DNA of 64,000 bases from Pelosinus sp. UFO1. Its GTDB lineage: Bacteria > Bacillota > Negativicutes > DSM-13327. This document shows, piece by piece, positions 1-8,011 of this stretch. The notes beneath the pieces were generated by a model. It made no database searches. It had not been told where the DNA came from and saw nothing but the letters and a program-made list of their open reading frames with translations. Every line of letters begins with the position of its first letter. Within the stretch, counting starts at the first letter, position 1. A program made the translations under genes and the position numbers. The stretch lies in the NCBI RefSeq assembly GCF_000725345.1, contig NZ_CP008852.1, forward strand, positions 3,340,001-3,404,000. Reading direction: 5' to 3'.

Positions 1-120
1 ATCACGAGGAAAATATTCCTTTTCATCTCTTTCAGCAGCAGTCGGAGCCACCGATTTTTCAGCAAATGCCCGTACCATTTTGCGAATATCTTCTTGTTCT
101 TGCGTTAATACAAAATTCAT
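1..120 (-). CDS. Acyl-CoA dehydrogenase, N-terminal fragment (runs off the window)
   Basis: Only the first 40 codons are present. They read [20 protein letters not shown] and continue with a [12 protein letters not shown] stretch, which is the helical N-terminal domain typical of acyl-CoA dehydrogenases (flavoproteins that oxidise acyl-CoA or, in reverse, reduce enoyl-CoA). The ATG is preceded by a GGAGGAATTATTT ribosome binding site. It lies 44 bases downstream of the propionate CoA-transferase gene on the same strand and is probably co-transcribed. In this setting an acryloyl-CoA or butyryl-CoA reductase role is possible, but the substrate cannot be decided from 40 residues. Confidence 0.85.
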   Translation of the reverse strand, partial: MNFVLTQEQEDIRKMVRAFAEKSVAPTAAERDEKEYFPRD

Positions 121-164
121 AAATAATTCCTCCTAAATTTTTAACCCCTATAGGGCAATTTTTA

Positions 165-1736
165 TCATTTTCCACACCTTGACAACATTTCGCTAAGTCC
201 CATCTTTTCTTCTTTAAAAATACGAGCATCCATCATTTTAAGATCAGTAGCAATAATTGGCTTAAAATCCATAAGTGCTAAAATATCTTTATCCATATCT
301 ATCCCTGGAGCAATTTCTGTTAATACCATGCCTTCCGCTGTCAGGCGAAATACAGCACGTTCGGTAATATACATGACAGATTGATGATTATCTTGTGCAT
401 ATTTGCCACTAAAAGTAATTTGTTCAACATGTTCCAAAAATTTCTTATTACGTCCTTCTATGATGATATGTAATTTACCGTCAGCAATCCTTATTTTCAA
501 CCCTCCAGCCATAAAAGTTCCAAGAAAGATAACATCTTTTGTATTCTGCGTAATGTTGATAAACCCGCCACAACCAGCTACGCAACCCTTAAATTTACTT
601 ACATTTATGTTGCCATGTTTATCCGTTTCCGCTAGCCCTAGAAAAGCCAAATCAAGACCACCGCCATCATAAAAGTCAAACTGATAAGGTTGATCCAAGA
701 TGGCCTCGGCATTACTAGAAGCTCCGAAGTTTAAACTTCCAGCAGGAATTCCTCCTACGGGACCAGCTTCAACAGTAAGCGTCATAATGTCCCCCATGCC
801 TTCTTCATTGGCTACCATCGCTACCCCCTCAGGGACACCAATGCCAAGATTCACAATAGCATTAGGAATCAATTCCATAGCAGCACGACGAGCGATAATC
901 TTGCGTTCATCTAATGCCATGACACAATGACTCGACAAAGATGATAGCTTTACTGCTCCTGAGTAGGCAGGATTATACTGTTCTGAATAAGTCTGCATAT
1001 GATTAGATGGTTCCGAAACAACAATATAATCAACAATAATTCCCGGAACTTTTACATTCATGGGATGTAAACTTCCAGATTTAACAATACGCTCTACTTG
1101 CACTATGACAATACCTCCAGAATTCTTGGCAGCTTGTGCGATTGAAAGAATTTCCAGTGAAACAGACTCCTTTTCAATGGAGATATTGCCATTCTCATCT
1201 GCAGAGGTACCACGAATTAAAGCAACATCGATTGGAAATGGCTTATACCAAAGCCACTCCTCACCACCTAGTTGTATAATTTCCACAAGATCCTGTGTGG
1301 TTTTTTTGTTAAGTTTCCCCCCTTCTACTCTCGGATCAACGAAGGTGTTTAAACCAACCTTTGTTATAACACCCGGTTTTTTTCCGGCAATGTTACGAAA
1401 CCAATGTGTAAGCGTTCCTTGAGGAAAATTATAAGCCTCAATTTTCTCCTCTACGGCTAAATTACTTAACTTTGGTGCCATTTTAAAATGTCCGCCAACT
1501 ACTCGTTTTATCATATGTGCATGACCAAAATGATTGGCTCCGCAATTCTTTCCATCACCTTGCCCTGCACAATATACCAGTGTTAAATGATTTGGTTTGC
1601 CTTCCCTAAGAAATCTTTCTTCCAAAGCAGCAGTCAAGGCTTCGGGATTTGCACTACCAACAAAACCACTGGTAGCAATAGTGGTAGTATCTTTAATCAG
1701 ACTAGCCGCTTCTACGGCAGTAATGATCTTAACCAT
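165..1736 (-). CDS. pct: Propionate CoA-transferase / YdiF-type acyl CoA-transferase
   Basis: Family I CoA-transferase with fused alpha and beta halves (523 aa). It moves CoA between short-chain acids such as acetate, propionate, 3-hydroxypropionate or lactate. The sequence closely follows my recollection of Clostridium propionicum Pct, including the N-terminal TSGFVG motif, the YDGGGLDL segment and GFINITQNT. The catalytic glutamate is in TVEAGPVGG, at residue 323 from the chosen start; the Pct glutamate is at 324. An upstream ATG at 1760 is possible, but GGGAGGGG lies just before the ATG at 1736, so I start there. It follows the aldolase gene by 115 bases and precedes the acyl-CoA dehydrogenase. 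The exact acyl specificity is inferred. Confidence 0.88.
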   Translation of the reverse strand: MVKIITAVEAASLIKDTTTIATSGFVGSANPEALTAALEERFLREGKPNHLTLVYCAGQGDGKNCGANHFGHAHMIKRVVGGHFKMAPKLSNLAVEEKIEAYNFPQGTLTHWFRNIAGKKPGVITKVGLNTFVDPRVEGGKLNKKTTQDLVEIIQLGGEEWLWYKPFPIDVALIRGTSADENGNISIEKESVSLEILSIAQAAKNSGGIVIVQVERIVKSGSLHPMNVKVPGIIVDYIVVSEPSNHMQTYSEQYNPAYSGAVKLSSLSSHCVMALDERKIIARRAAMELIPNAIVNLGIGVPEGVAMVANEEGMGDIMTLTVEAGPVGGIPAGSLNFGASSNAEAILDQPYQFDFYDGGGLDLAFLGLAETDKHGNINVSKFKGCVAGCGGFINITQNTKDVIFLGTFMAGGLKIRIADGKLHIIIEGRNKKFLEHVEQITFSGKYAQDNHQSVMYITERAVFRLTAEGMVLTEIAPGIDMDKDILALMDFKPIIATDLKMMDARIFKEEKMGLSEMLSRCGK

Positions 1737-1851
1737 AATACCCCTCCCTATAAAAGTCATTACAAAATGATTATCACCATGATTTCATTTGCAATTTTCA
1801 ATCTATTTTAGAACTAGCCAAATTTATAAGAATAATAGCTAGTCGTGAACT

Positions 1852-2697
1852 TTATCCCTTATTTTGACTGCCAAAAATTAAAATATGATTTTTAACATTT
1901 TCATAAGTTGCTTCTAATACAGCATCCAAGTATTGAAAGAAAGTATTATTTTTAGATCTTTTCGCCACTTCGCCGACCTTATGTGCAATATTTTCAAACG
2001 ATGCGGTAGCAATATTAACTTTCTTGATTTTATGCTGTATGCAATTTTTAAAATCATCAGGAGTCAGCCCTGAGCCACCATGTAAAACTAAAGGGCAATC
2101 AATTATTTGGGTAATTTCTTCTAAGCGTTTAAACTGCAGTTTAGGCTGTTCTTTATAATGTCCATGCGCTGTTCCAATTGCTATTGCCAAGGCATCAACT
2201 TGTGTATTCTCGTAAAATGTTTTAGCATCAGCTACAGAGGTGATAAGCATTTCCACACTTTTATAATCACCTTCACTACCACCAACTTTACCAATTTCAG
2301 CTTCCACAGAAGCCCCATATTTTTTCGCCATTTTTTTCACTTCGTTGGTCATATCAATATTTTTTTCTAGAACATATGCTGATCCATCAAACATTACAGA
2401 GCTAAATCCCAATTCTAATGCTTGTGCAATTACTTCCATGCTGAAACCATGATCAAGATGTACAACAACGGGAATACTTGCCGCTTTAGCTGCCGCTATC
2501 ATCGCAGGACCAATCAAATGTAATGGAGAATAACGCAATCTCCCTTCGGCTACTTGAAGAATAATAGGTGATTTTAATTCCTCAGCTGCTTTTATCGCGC
2601 CCATAACCATTTCCATGTTTGCTACATTAAAGGCTCCAATACCATAACTTTCTTTACCGATTTTACTCAACGCATTTTCTAATGTAACTAAAGACAT
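1852..2697 (-). CDS. Class II aldolase (IolJ / KbaY / FbaA family)
   Basis: Zinc-dependent class II ketose-bisphosphate aldolase, 281 aa, full family length. Expected residues are visible: HLDHG at 80-84 (catalytic D82, zinc ligand H83), the VEAEIG segment near 131-136, H178 in GTAHGHY and H206 in LHGGSG as further zinc ligands, and a phosphate-binding NIATA segment near 228-232. The family splits DHAP-linked substrates (fructose-, tagatose- or 5-keto-2-deoxygluconate-phosphates). The neighbour just upstream is methylmalonate-semialdehyde dehydrogenase (38-base gap), and IolJ produces malonic semialdehyde, so 2-deoxy-5-keto-gluconate-6-phosphate aldolase is the most likely job. Sequence alone does not exclude a fructose- or tagatose-bisphosphate aldolase. 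Confidence 0.85.
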   Translation of the reverse strand: MSLVTLENALSKIGKESYGIGAFNVANMEMVMGAIKAAEELKSPIILQVAEGRLRYSPLHLIGPAMIAAAKAASIPVVVHLDHGFSMEVIAQALELGFSSVMFDGSAYVLEKNIDMTNEVKKMAKKYGASVEAEIGKVGGSEGDYKSVEMLITSVADAKTFYENTQVDALAIAIGTAHGHYKEQPKLQFKRLEEITQIIDCPLVLHGGSGLTPDDFKNCIQHKIKKVNIATASFENIAHKVGEVAKRSKNNTFFQYLDAVLEATYENVKNHILIFGSQNKG

Positions 2698-2735
2698 ATT
2701 TGCCTCCTTTCATTTTTTATTATCATTATTTCAGA

Positions 2736-4253
2736 TTATTTACGAGTCATAGTACCTTCCCAAGTATCCACTTTGGTATGTTTTTTATCTTCTTCACTAA
2801 ACCACCGACTAGTTATAGACTTAGCTTCCGTAAAGAAAGCCACGCCATCCTTGCCCATGCAATGCAGGTCACCAAAAAAAGATTTTTTATGTCCTGAGAA
2901 GGGAAATACAGAAAGAGGAACAGGGATACCTACATTAATACCAACCATACCACCATGGGTTTTCGCAGCAAATTCCCGAGCATAGTAACCACTTTGCGTA
3001 AAGATACACGAACCATTAGCAAATGGATTTGCATTCATAACCGCAAGACCTTCTTCAAAATTCTGTACCCGTTTAATACATACCACAGGTCCAAAAATTT
3101 CAATGTCGCCAATTGTCATTCCCGGCTTTACGTGATCAAAAATAGTGGGCGCAAGGAAAAAACCACCTTCATAACCTTCAACAATAATATCTCGACCATC
3201 TAAGATAAGTTCAGCACCTTCTTCCACACCTTTGTTAATCCAATTTACAACACTCTCTTTATGTTCTTTTGATACAACAGGTCCTAAATCATAATGAGAA
3301 TCATAGGCTGGACCTACTTTAAGTTCTTTGGCAAGTCTCACCAGATGCGCAACAAATTCATCAGCCACTTCTTCCTCTACACAAACTACCGGCAAAGCCA
3401 TACAACGTTGTCCTGCACAACCAAACCCTGAGTTAATTACCCTTGTAGCCGCCATTTCCAAAGCAGCATCTTTAAGGACTAAAGCATGGTTTTTTGCTTC
3501 ACATAGAGCCTGAACTCTCTTACCATGGGCTGCTGCAGTAGAATAAATATGAAGACCTACAGATGTAGAACCAACATAACAAATACCTGAAACATCCGGA
3601 TGTTTTAACAAATTTTCTGCTTCATTTCGACTGCAAGTCACTAAGTTTACAACACCGTTAGGCAATCCTGCCTCAATCAATAGTTCCAACATTCGAATAG
3701 CTGTTTTGGGAACAGCACTGGCAGCTTTCAATACAAAGGTATTACCTGTAGCAATACAAAGAGGAATCATCCAGCCAAAAGGAATCATTGCTGGGAAATT
3801 ATAAGGTACAATACCAGCAAATACACCTACAGGCTCTCTATACATAATAGTGTCATGACCATGAGAAACATTCATCAGCGAGTCACCTTGCATTAGGACA
3901 GGAGCAGAACAGGATAGCTCTACCACCTCAATTGCTTTTAGAACATCACCGCGAGCCTCATTGAGATTTTTCCCCAATTCAGTGGCAACCAGCAAAGCCA
4001 ACTCTTCTAAATGGGCATCCAAAATGACTTTATATTTAAACATAAGCTGAGCTCTTGCTGACACAGGCGTCGAAGACCAGGAAGGAAAAGCACTTTTTGC
4101 CGCAGCAACTGCTTGATTCACTTCGTCAACAGTGCAGCATGGCGCCTCAGCGATCACTTTCCCGGTATTCGAATCTGTTATCGGCATATAGATAGCTGTC
4201 CTAGATTCCTTCCATTCCCCATTTACGCTAAACTTTAATCTTATCACTGCCAT
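2736..4253 (-). CDS. mmsA: Methylmalonate/malonate-semialdehyde dehydrogenase (CoA-acylating)
   Basis: 505-aa ALDH-superfamily enzyme converting malonic semialdehyde to acetyl-CoA, or methylmalonic semialdehyde to propionyl-CoA, with NAD and CoA. The catalytic cysteine is C284 in GCAGQRC. The usual ALDH glutamate motif is replaced by EAKNH (252-256), which is characteristic of the CoA-acylating MMSDH family. The start is ATG with GAGGAGAGCG upstream. It is the first gene of the minus-strand operon and is divergent from a DeoR-type regulator, matching the iolA context. Expression probably starts at the promoter at 4462-4491. IolA versus valine-pathway MmsA cannot be separated by sequence alone. 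Confidence 0.92.
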   Translation of the reverse strand: MAVIRLKFSVNGEWKESRTAIYMPITDSNTGKVIAEAPCCTVDEVNQAVAAAKSAFPSWSSTPVSARAQLMFKYKVILDAHLEELALLVATELGKNLNEARGDVLKAIEVVELSCSAPVLMQGDSLMNVSHGHDTIMYREPVGVFAGIVPYNFPAMIPFGWMIPLCIATGNTFVLKAASAVPKTAIRMLELLIEAGLPNGVVNLVTCSRNEAENLLKHPDVSGICYVGSTSVGLHIYSTAAAHGKRVQALCEAKNHALVLKDAALEMAATRVINSGFGCAGQRCMALPVVCVEEEVADEFVAHLVRLAKELKVGPAYDSHYDLGPVVSKEHKESVVNWINKGVEEGAELILDGRDIIVEGYEGGFFLAPTIFDHVKPGMTIGDIEIFGPVVCIKRVQNFEEGLAVMNANPFANGSCIFTQSGYYAREFAAKTHGGMVGINVGIPVPLSVFPFSGHKKSFFGDLHCMGKDGVAFFTEAKSITSRWFSEEDKKHTKVDTWEGTMTRK

Positions 4254-4430
4254 ATAAACGCTCTCCTCTTGTAATACACTTTTTTAAATAGTGAATTTAC
4301 TCTATTTTTATTTTTTGCCTAAAATGCAATGTAAAATAATAATCTTTACCTCGTTTACTTCATCTCCCAATCTCCTCACTTTCTTTCTCACGATCACTTC
4401 GTGGTGATGTTTTGAGTTTTTATTGATTAT

Positions 4431-4460
4431 TTTTGGTATATTATTATTATCTTTTGGTAA
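4431..4460. promoter_or_regulatory. Pair of direct repeats, possible operators of the divergent DeoR-type regulator
   Basis: On the minus strand ATACCAAAAAT (4431-4441) and TTACCAAAAGA (4450-4460) are direct repeats 19 bases apart. They lie just downstream of the -10 of the mmsA promoter. Each differs at one position from the B. subtilis IolR consensus WRAYCAADARD as I remember it. Placement suits repression. The link to this regulator is inference. Confidence 0.45.
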
Positions 4461-4461
4461 T

Positions 4462-4491
4462 ATTATAGTATATTGCATTGCTTTAATGCAA
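4462..4491 (-). promoter_or_regulatory. Sigma-A promoter of the mmsA operon
   Basis: Minus strand TTGCAT, 18-base spacer, TATAAT. The -35 overlaps an inverted repeat, TTGCATT-N5-AATGCAA (4473-4491). The rest of the 423-base divergent gap contains AT-rich sequence and a small hairpin with a TTCG-type loop at 4394-4410. I did not find a clear promoter for the plus-strand regulator. Confidence 0.65.
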
Positions 4492-4676
4492 GTCTTTATT
4501 TTTAAATAAATTCATTTTACTTTTATGGTCATATCATGATATTATGATAGTAATATTGTGGTTATATTAAATTTCATGAGTACTAAATCTCACTTGCTTC
4601 TTTGCTGTCAGTATTCTACTAATGATGATTTAAAGTAAAATTGAATTCTATACTATTATGAAATGGAGTTTATAAA

Positions 4677-5435
4677 TTGAAAGAAGATAGAATAAGTGAA
4701 CTTGAAAATTATATTCTCGAGAAAGAAAGAGCCTCTATAGAAGAGCTTTGCAGTGTCTTTAATGTTTCTAAAAACACGATGCGAAGAGATATTAATCAAT
4801 TAGAATTAAAAGGTAAGATAAAGAAGGTCTATGGCGGCATTATTTTAACAGATAAAAAAACTACTGAGCCATTTGAGTCTAGAGAAGTAAAAAATAAATC
4901 TGCAAAATTAATTATTGCAGATTTAGCTAGTACATTAATTGAAGATGGAGATATTGTATATATAGACTCCGGAACTACTACGATGCACATGATACCCTAT
5001 TTATCAGAAAGGAAAAATGTAACGATCATTACAAATAACTTACACGTTATATTAAACTCACTCCCTTATCAAAACTTAAATATAATTTCCACCGGAGGGA
5101 CATTATTTAGAAGAACCAATTCATTTGTTGATGCAGAAGCTGTGAACTCTTTAAAGAAGTATAATATTTCCAAAGCATTTTTAGCCACAACCGGAGTCTC
5201 GATTGCAAAAGGAATAACCAACTCTTCTTCCCTGGAGTATGACATTAAAAGATATATAGTAGAACACTGCGATAAAAAGATACTATTAGCAGATAATACA
5301 AAACTAGAAAAAGTATCATTAATCACCTATTATGACCTAAAAGACATACAGGTTTTCATCAGTGAACAAAGACCAGAACAGGAATATGTCGACTTCTTTG
5401 CTAGTAATAACATAAGTCTGCTTACTCCTCAATAA
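4677..5435 (+). CDS. DeoR/GlpR-family transcriptional regulator, IolR-like
   Basis: 252 aa. The N-terminal winged helix-turn-helix covers about residues 5-58 (EELCSVFNVSKNTMRRDINQ), followed by the DeoR sugar-phosphate sensor domain with the signatures IYIDSGTTT-like (about 97-104) and TNN near 120. These repressors release DNA on binding a phosphorylated sugar. The start is TTG, 8 bases after a GGAG. It is transcribed away from mmsA-aldolase-pct, and two direct repeats lie at the facing promoter. By analogy with B. subtilis IolR it likely represses that operon in response to an inositol-derived phosphate. The inducer is inference. Confidence 0.85.
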   Translation: MKEDRISELENYILEKERASIEELCSVFNVSKNTMRRDINQLELKGKIKKVYGGIILTDKKTTEPFESREVKNKSAKLIIADLASTLIEDGDIVYIDSGTTTMHMIPYLSERKNVTIITNNLHVILNSLPYQNLNIISTGGTLFRRTNSFVDAEAVNSLKKYNISKAFLATTGVSIAKGITNSSSLEYDIKRYIVEHCDKKILLADNTKLEKVSLITYYDLKDIQVFISEQRPEQEYVDFFASNNISLLTPQ

Positions 5436-5547
5436 CCAGACTTATGCCCACCCTTTGTTGTACTATGCGACTTTATACCTTAAAAAGGACCTTCAATTCT
5501 ATATAAGTAAGTTAACTTGAGTGCACTATTATGTACAAGAATTATCT

Positions 5548-5601
5548 TTAAAATGAAAAGACCAATATCTTTTTAAAAGATATTGGTCTTTTCATTTTAA
5601 A
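5548..5601. terminator. Bidirectional intrinsic terminator between the DeoR gene and ptsG
   Basis: A nearly perfect inverted repeat of 27-base arms (arm core GAAAAGACCAATATCTTTT) with A/T-rich flanks on both sides. It lies between the convergent 3' ends of the DeoR-type gene and ptsG, so it can terminate both. Confidence 0.85.
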
Positions 5602-5636
5602 GAATAGGATATGGCTTATTTAACTCTTATTTGTTT

Positions 5637-7670
5637 TTACTGAATTTTAATAAAACCAGCATCTCCGCCTTTGATACTTTGTCCTTCCTGAATTTGAACC
5701 GTTTTACCCTCTGGAAGATTCGTAAAGACAACAGGCGTTATAATAGAAGGAACTTTTCCTTTTACATATTCAAGATCAACTTTTAACAATTTTTGTCCAA
5801 CAGTAATTTTATCTCCTTGACTGACCAGCGCAGTAAATCCTTCGCCCTGTAAGTTGACCGTATCAATTCCAAAATGAACGATAATCTCTAAGCCATTATC
5901 CGCTGTAATGCCAACTGCATGCTTGCTATCAGGTAAGCTAGTAACAGTTCCATCAACAGGCGATATCACATTACCACTTGTAGGCTCAATGGCAAATCCA
6001 TCCCCCATAATTTTTTGTGCAAATACATTATCGGGTACTTTTGTAATAGGAAGTATTTTGCCATCCACAGGAGCAACAAACTTACCTAGAACATCCGCTG
6101 CTGATTTTACAGTTGCGGCAACTTGAACATTACTGATAGTATCTTCATGTGTTTCGGCAACTTTACCTTCAATAATATCTTTGATCTGACTTTTTAGTTG
6201 ATCTGATTTTGGTCCAAAGATAATCTGCAAGTTATCACCTACTGTCATAACTCCAGCAGCACCTAGGTTTTTTAATTTATTTTGATCAACAGTAGCAATC
6301 TTTTTCACACTTACACGTAGACGAGTAATACAAGCATCTAAGTTTCCAATATTCTCTTTGCCGCCTAATGCTTGGAGTACTCCACTTGCCAATCCATAAC
6401 CAGTCGCATTGATGACAGTACCTGCTTCATCATCATTTTCTCTACCAGGAGTCATCAAGTTCCACTTACGAATTGCAAAACGGAAGCCGAAGTAATAAAT
6501 TACGGCAAATACTAAACCTACGGGAATCACTAACCACCAGTCTGTACGGTTAGGTATTACACCGAATAGTAGATAGTCAATAACACCACCAGAGAAAGTC
6601 ATGCCAATTTTCACGTTTAAGATATGCATGGTCATAAAGGACAAACCAGCAAAAATACAATGGATACCAAATAATACAGGAGCAACAAATAAGAAGGAAA
6701 ATTCAATTGGTTCTGTAATACCTGTTAAAAAGGAAGTTAACGCGGCAGAACCCATAATACCTGCTACTAAAGCTTTCTTTTCAGGTTTTGCTTCATGGTA
6801 GATCGCAAGCGCTGCTGCAGGTAATCCAAACATCATAAATGGGAATTTTCCTGTCATGAAAGTACCAGCTGTGAAAGGCACACCATCTTTAAGCTGAGCA
6901 AAGAAAATGCTTTGGTCACCATTTACTACTTGCCCTGCTTTGTTTATATATTCACCAAATTGGAACCAGAAAGGATTATAGAAAATATGGTGCAGCCCGA
7001 AAGGTATTAAAGCCCGTTCAATGATACCAAAAATAAAGGCCGCTAATGTTTTATTTGTATCAATCATATTACGTGAGAAATAAGTCAGTCCATGTTGGAT
7101 AGGAGGCCATGCAAAAACCATAACTACGCCTAGAATGAGGGCTGCTACAGCAGTCGCAATCGGAACAAACCGTTTTCCTGCAAAAAATCCTAAATAAGGC
7201 GGAAGTTCAATATTAAAAAACCTTTTATAACATAAAGAAGATAAAACACCGACAATAATACCGCCAAAAACCCCAGTTTGTAAGGATGGTATCCCAAGAA
7301 CCATGGCATATGAAGGATCTTTTGCCGCTATTAGTTCGGGCGTAACGCCAGCAATAAGACCAATGGTTACATTCATAATAAGAAAACCTACAATGGCAGC
7401 TAAACCAGCAACGCCTTCACCACCAGTCAAACCAACGGCAACCCCTACTGCAAATAGAAGGGAAAGATTACCGAAGATAACGTTTCCTGCCTGTTCCATA
7501 ACTTGAGCAAAACCATGAATACTTGCTAAACCAGGAAAAATATTTAAAAGAGCGGGATTTTGAAACGCATTACCAAAAGCTAATAACAAACCTGCCGCTG
7601 GTAATAATGCCACTGGAAGCATTAATGATTTACCAACCTGCTGTAAAACACCAAATGATTTTTTTAACAT
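5637..7670 (-). CDS. ptsG: Glucose-specific PTS permease EIICBA
   Basis: 677 aa with all three domains. The membrane EIIC spans about residues 1-405 with the GITEP motif at 317-321. EIIB carries its phosphorylated cysteine C447 in DACITRLRV. EIIA carries H599 in IVHFGIDTV. It imports and phosphorylates glucose using phosphate from HPr. Long stretches match B. subtilis PtsG as I remember it (HHIFY-PFW, TGKFPFMMFGLPAAALAI, GRE after EIIC), favouring glucose over N-acetylglucosamine. The start is ATG with AAGGAGAAACATT. The gap upstream has no obvious GlcT antiterminator site; instead it has a sigma-54-like promoter and tandem repeats. The gene stands alone. Confidence 0.93.
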   Translation of the reverse strand: MLKKSFGVLQQVGKSLMLPVALLPAAGLLLAFGNAFQNPALLNIFPGLASIHGFAQVMEQAGNVIFGNLSLLFAVGVAVGLTGGEGVAGLAAIVGFLIMNVTIGLIAGVTPELIAAKDPSYAMVLGIPSLQTGVFGGIIVGVLSSLCYKRFFNIELPPYLGFFAGKRFVPIATAVAALILGVVMVFAWPPIQHGLTYFSRNMIDTNKTLAAFIFGIIERALIPFGLHHIFYNPFWFQFGEYINKAGQVVNGDQSIFFAQLKDGVPFTAGTFMTGKFPFMMFGLPAAALAIYHEAKPEKKALVAGIMGSAALTSFLTGITEPIEFSFLFVAPVLFGIHCIFAGLSFMTMHILNVKIGMTFSGGVIDYLLFGVIPNRTDWWLVIPVGLVFAVIYYFGFRFAIRKWNLMTPGRENDDEAGTVINATGYGLASGVLQALGGKENIGNLDACITRLRVSVKKIATVDQNKLKNLGAAGVMTVGDNLQIIFGPKSDQLKSQIKDIIEGKVAETHEDTISNVQVAATVKSAADVLGKFVAPVDGKILPITKVPDNVFAQKIMGDGFAIEPTSGNVISPVDGTVTSLPDSKHAVGITADNGLEIIVHFGIDTVNLQGEGFTALVSQGDKITVGQKLLKVDLEYVKGKVPSIITPVVFTNLPEGKTVQIQEGQSIKGGDAGFIKIQ

Positions 7671-7759
7671 AATGTTTCTCCTTTCAATTTTAAAAGATAA
7701 TTACACTAAATACGTTACATATAACGCCTAGTATAATAAACGCATTTGTCCTATTACAT

Positions 7760-7776
7760 TGCAAGATGCATGCCAA
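7760..7776 (-). promoter_or_regulatory. Sigma-54-type (-24/-12) promoter of ptsG
   Basis: Minus strand TTGGCATGCATCTTGCA. GG and GC have the required 10-base gap. Only one base (T for C in TGGCAC) departs from the RpoN consensus. It lies 90 bases upstream of the ptsG ATG, with plausible enhancer repeats further upstream. Confidence 0.65.
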
Positions 7777-7891
7777 CTATAGTTTAGTATTGTTATTTTT
7801 TTAAAAATTAATCCCTTCTTGTAGATAAAACAGGACTTATAGGAAAATTTAAAACAATCTCTTTTTTTCTAATTCACCGCTATTCATTCCT

Positions 7892-7924
7892 TGTCTTATT
7901 CTTGTTTTATTTTTGTCTTATCTT
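7892..7924 (-). promoter_or_regulatory. Three tandem 11-base repeats, possible enhancer site for ptsG
   Basis: Minus strand AAGATAAGACA, AAAATAAAACA and AGAATAAGACA are contiguous, so each sits one helical turn from the next. They lie about 116-165 bases upstream of the sigma-54-like element, a normal distance for an enhancer-binding protein. The activator is not identified. The remainder of the 341-base gap is AT-rich without other features apart from the hairpin at 7935-7977. Confidence 0.5.
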
Positions 7925-7934
7925 TTTAACAAAG

Positions 7935-7977
7935 AATCCTCTCTTAGTAAATCCATTGTATTTACTAAGAGAGGATT
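7935..7977. terminator. Hairpin downstream of the GntP permease gene
   Basis: Perfect 18-base arms (AATCCTCTCTTAGTAAAT and its complement) around a 7-base loop, 35 bases past the permease stop codon. The T-run is better on the plus strand than on the minus strand, so termination of the permease transcript is likely but not certain. Confidence 0.65.
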
Positions 7978-8011
7978 TTTTGCACCTATAATTTTTTCTT
8001 TATTGCTTTTA

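Noticed and set aside
7671-7934. GlcT-type RAT antiterminator expected before ptsG
   Set aside because: No matching stem-loop/terminator pair was found; the sigma-54-like element explains the region better.
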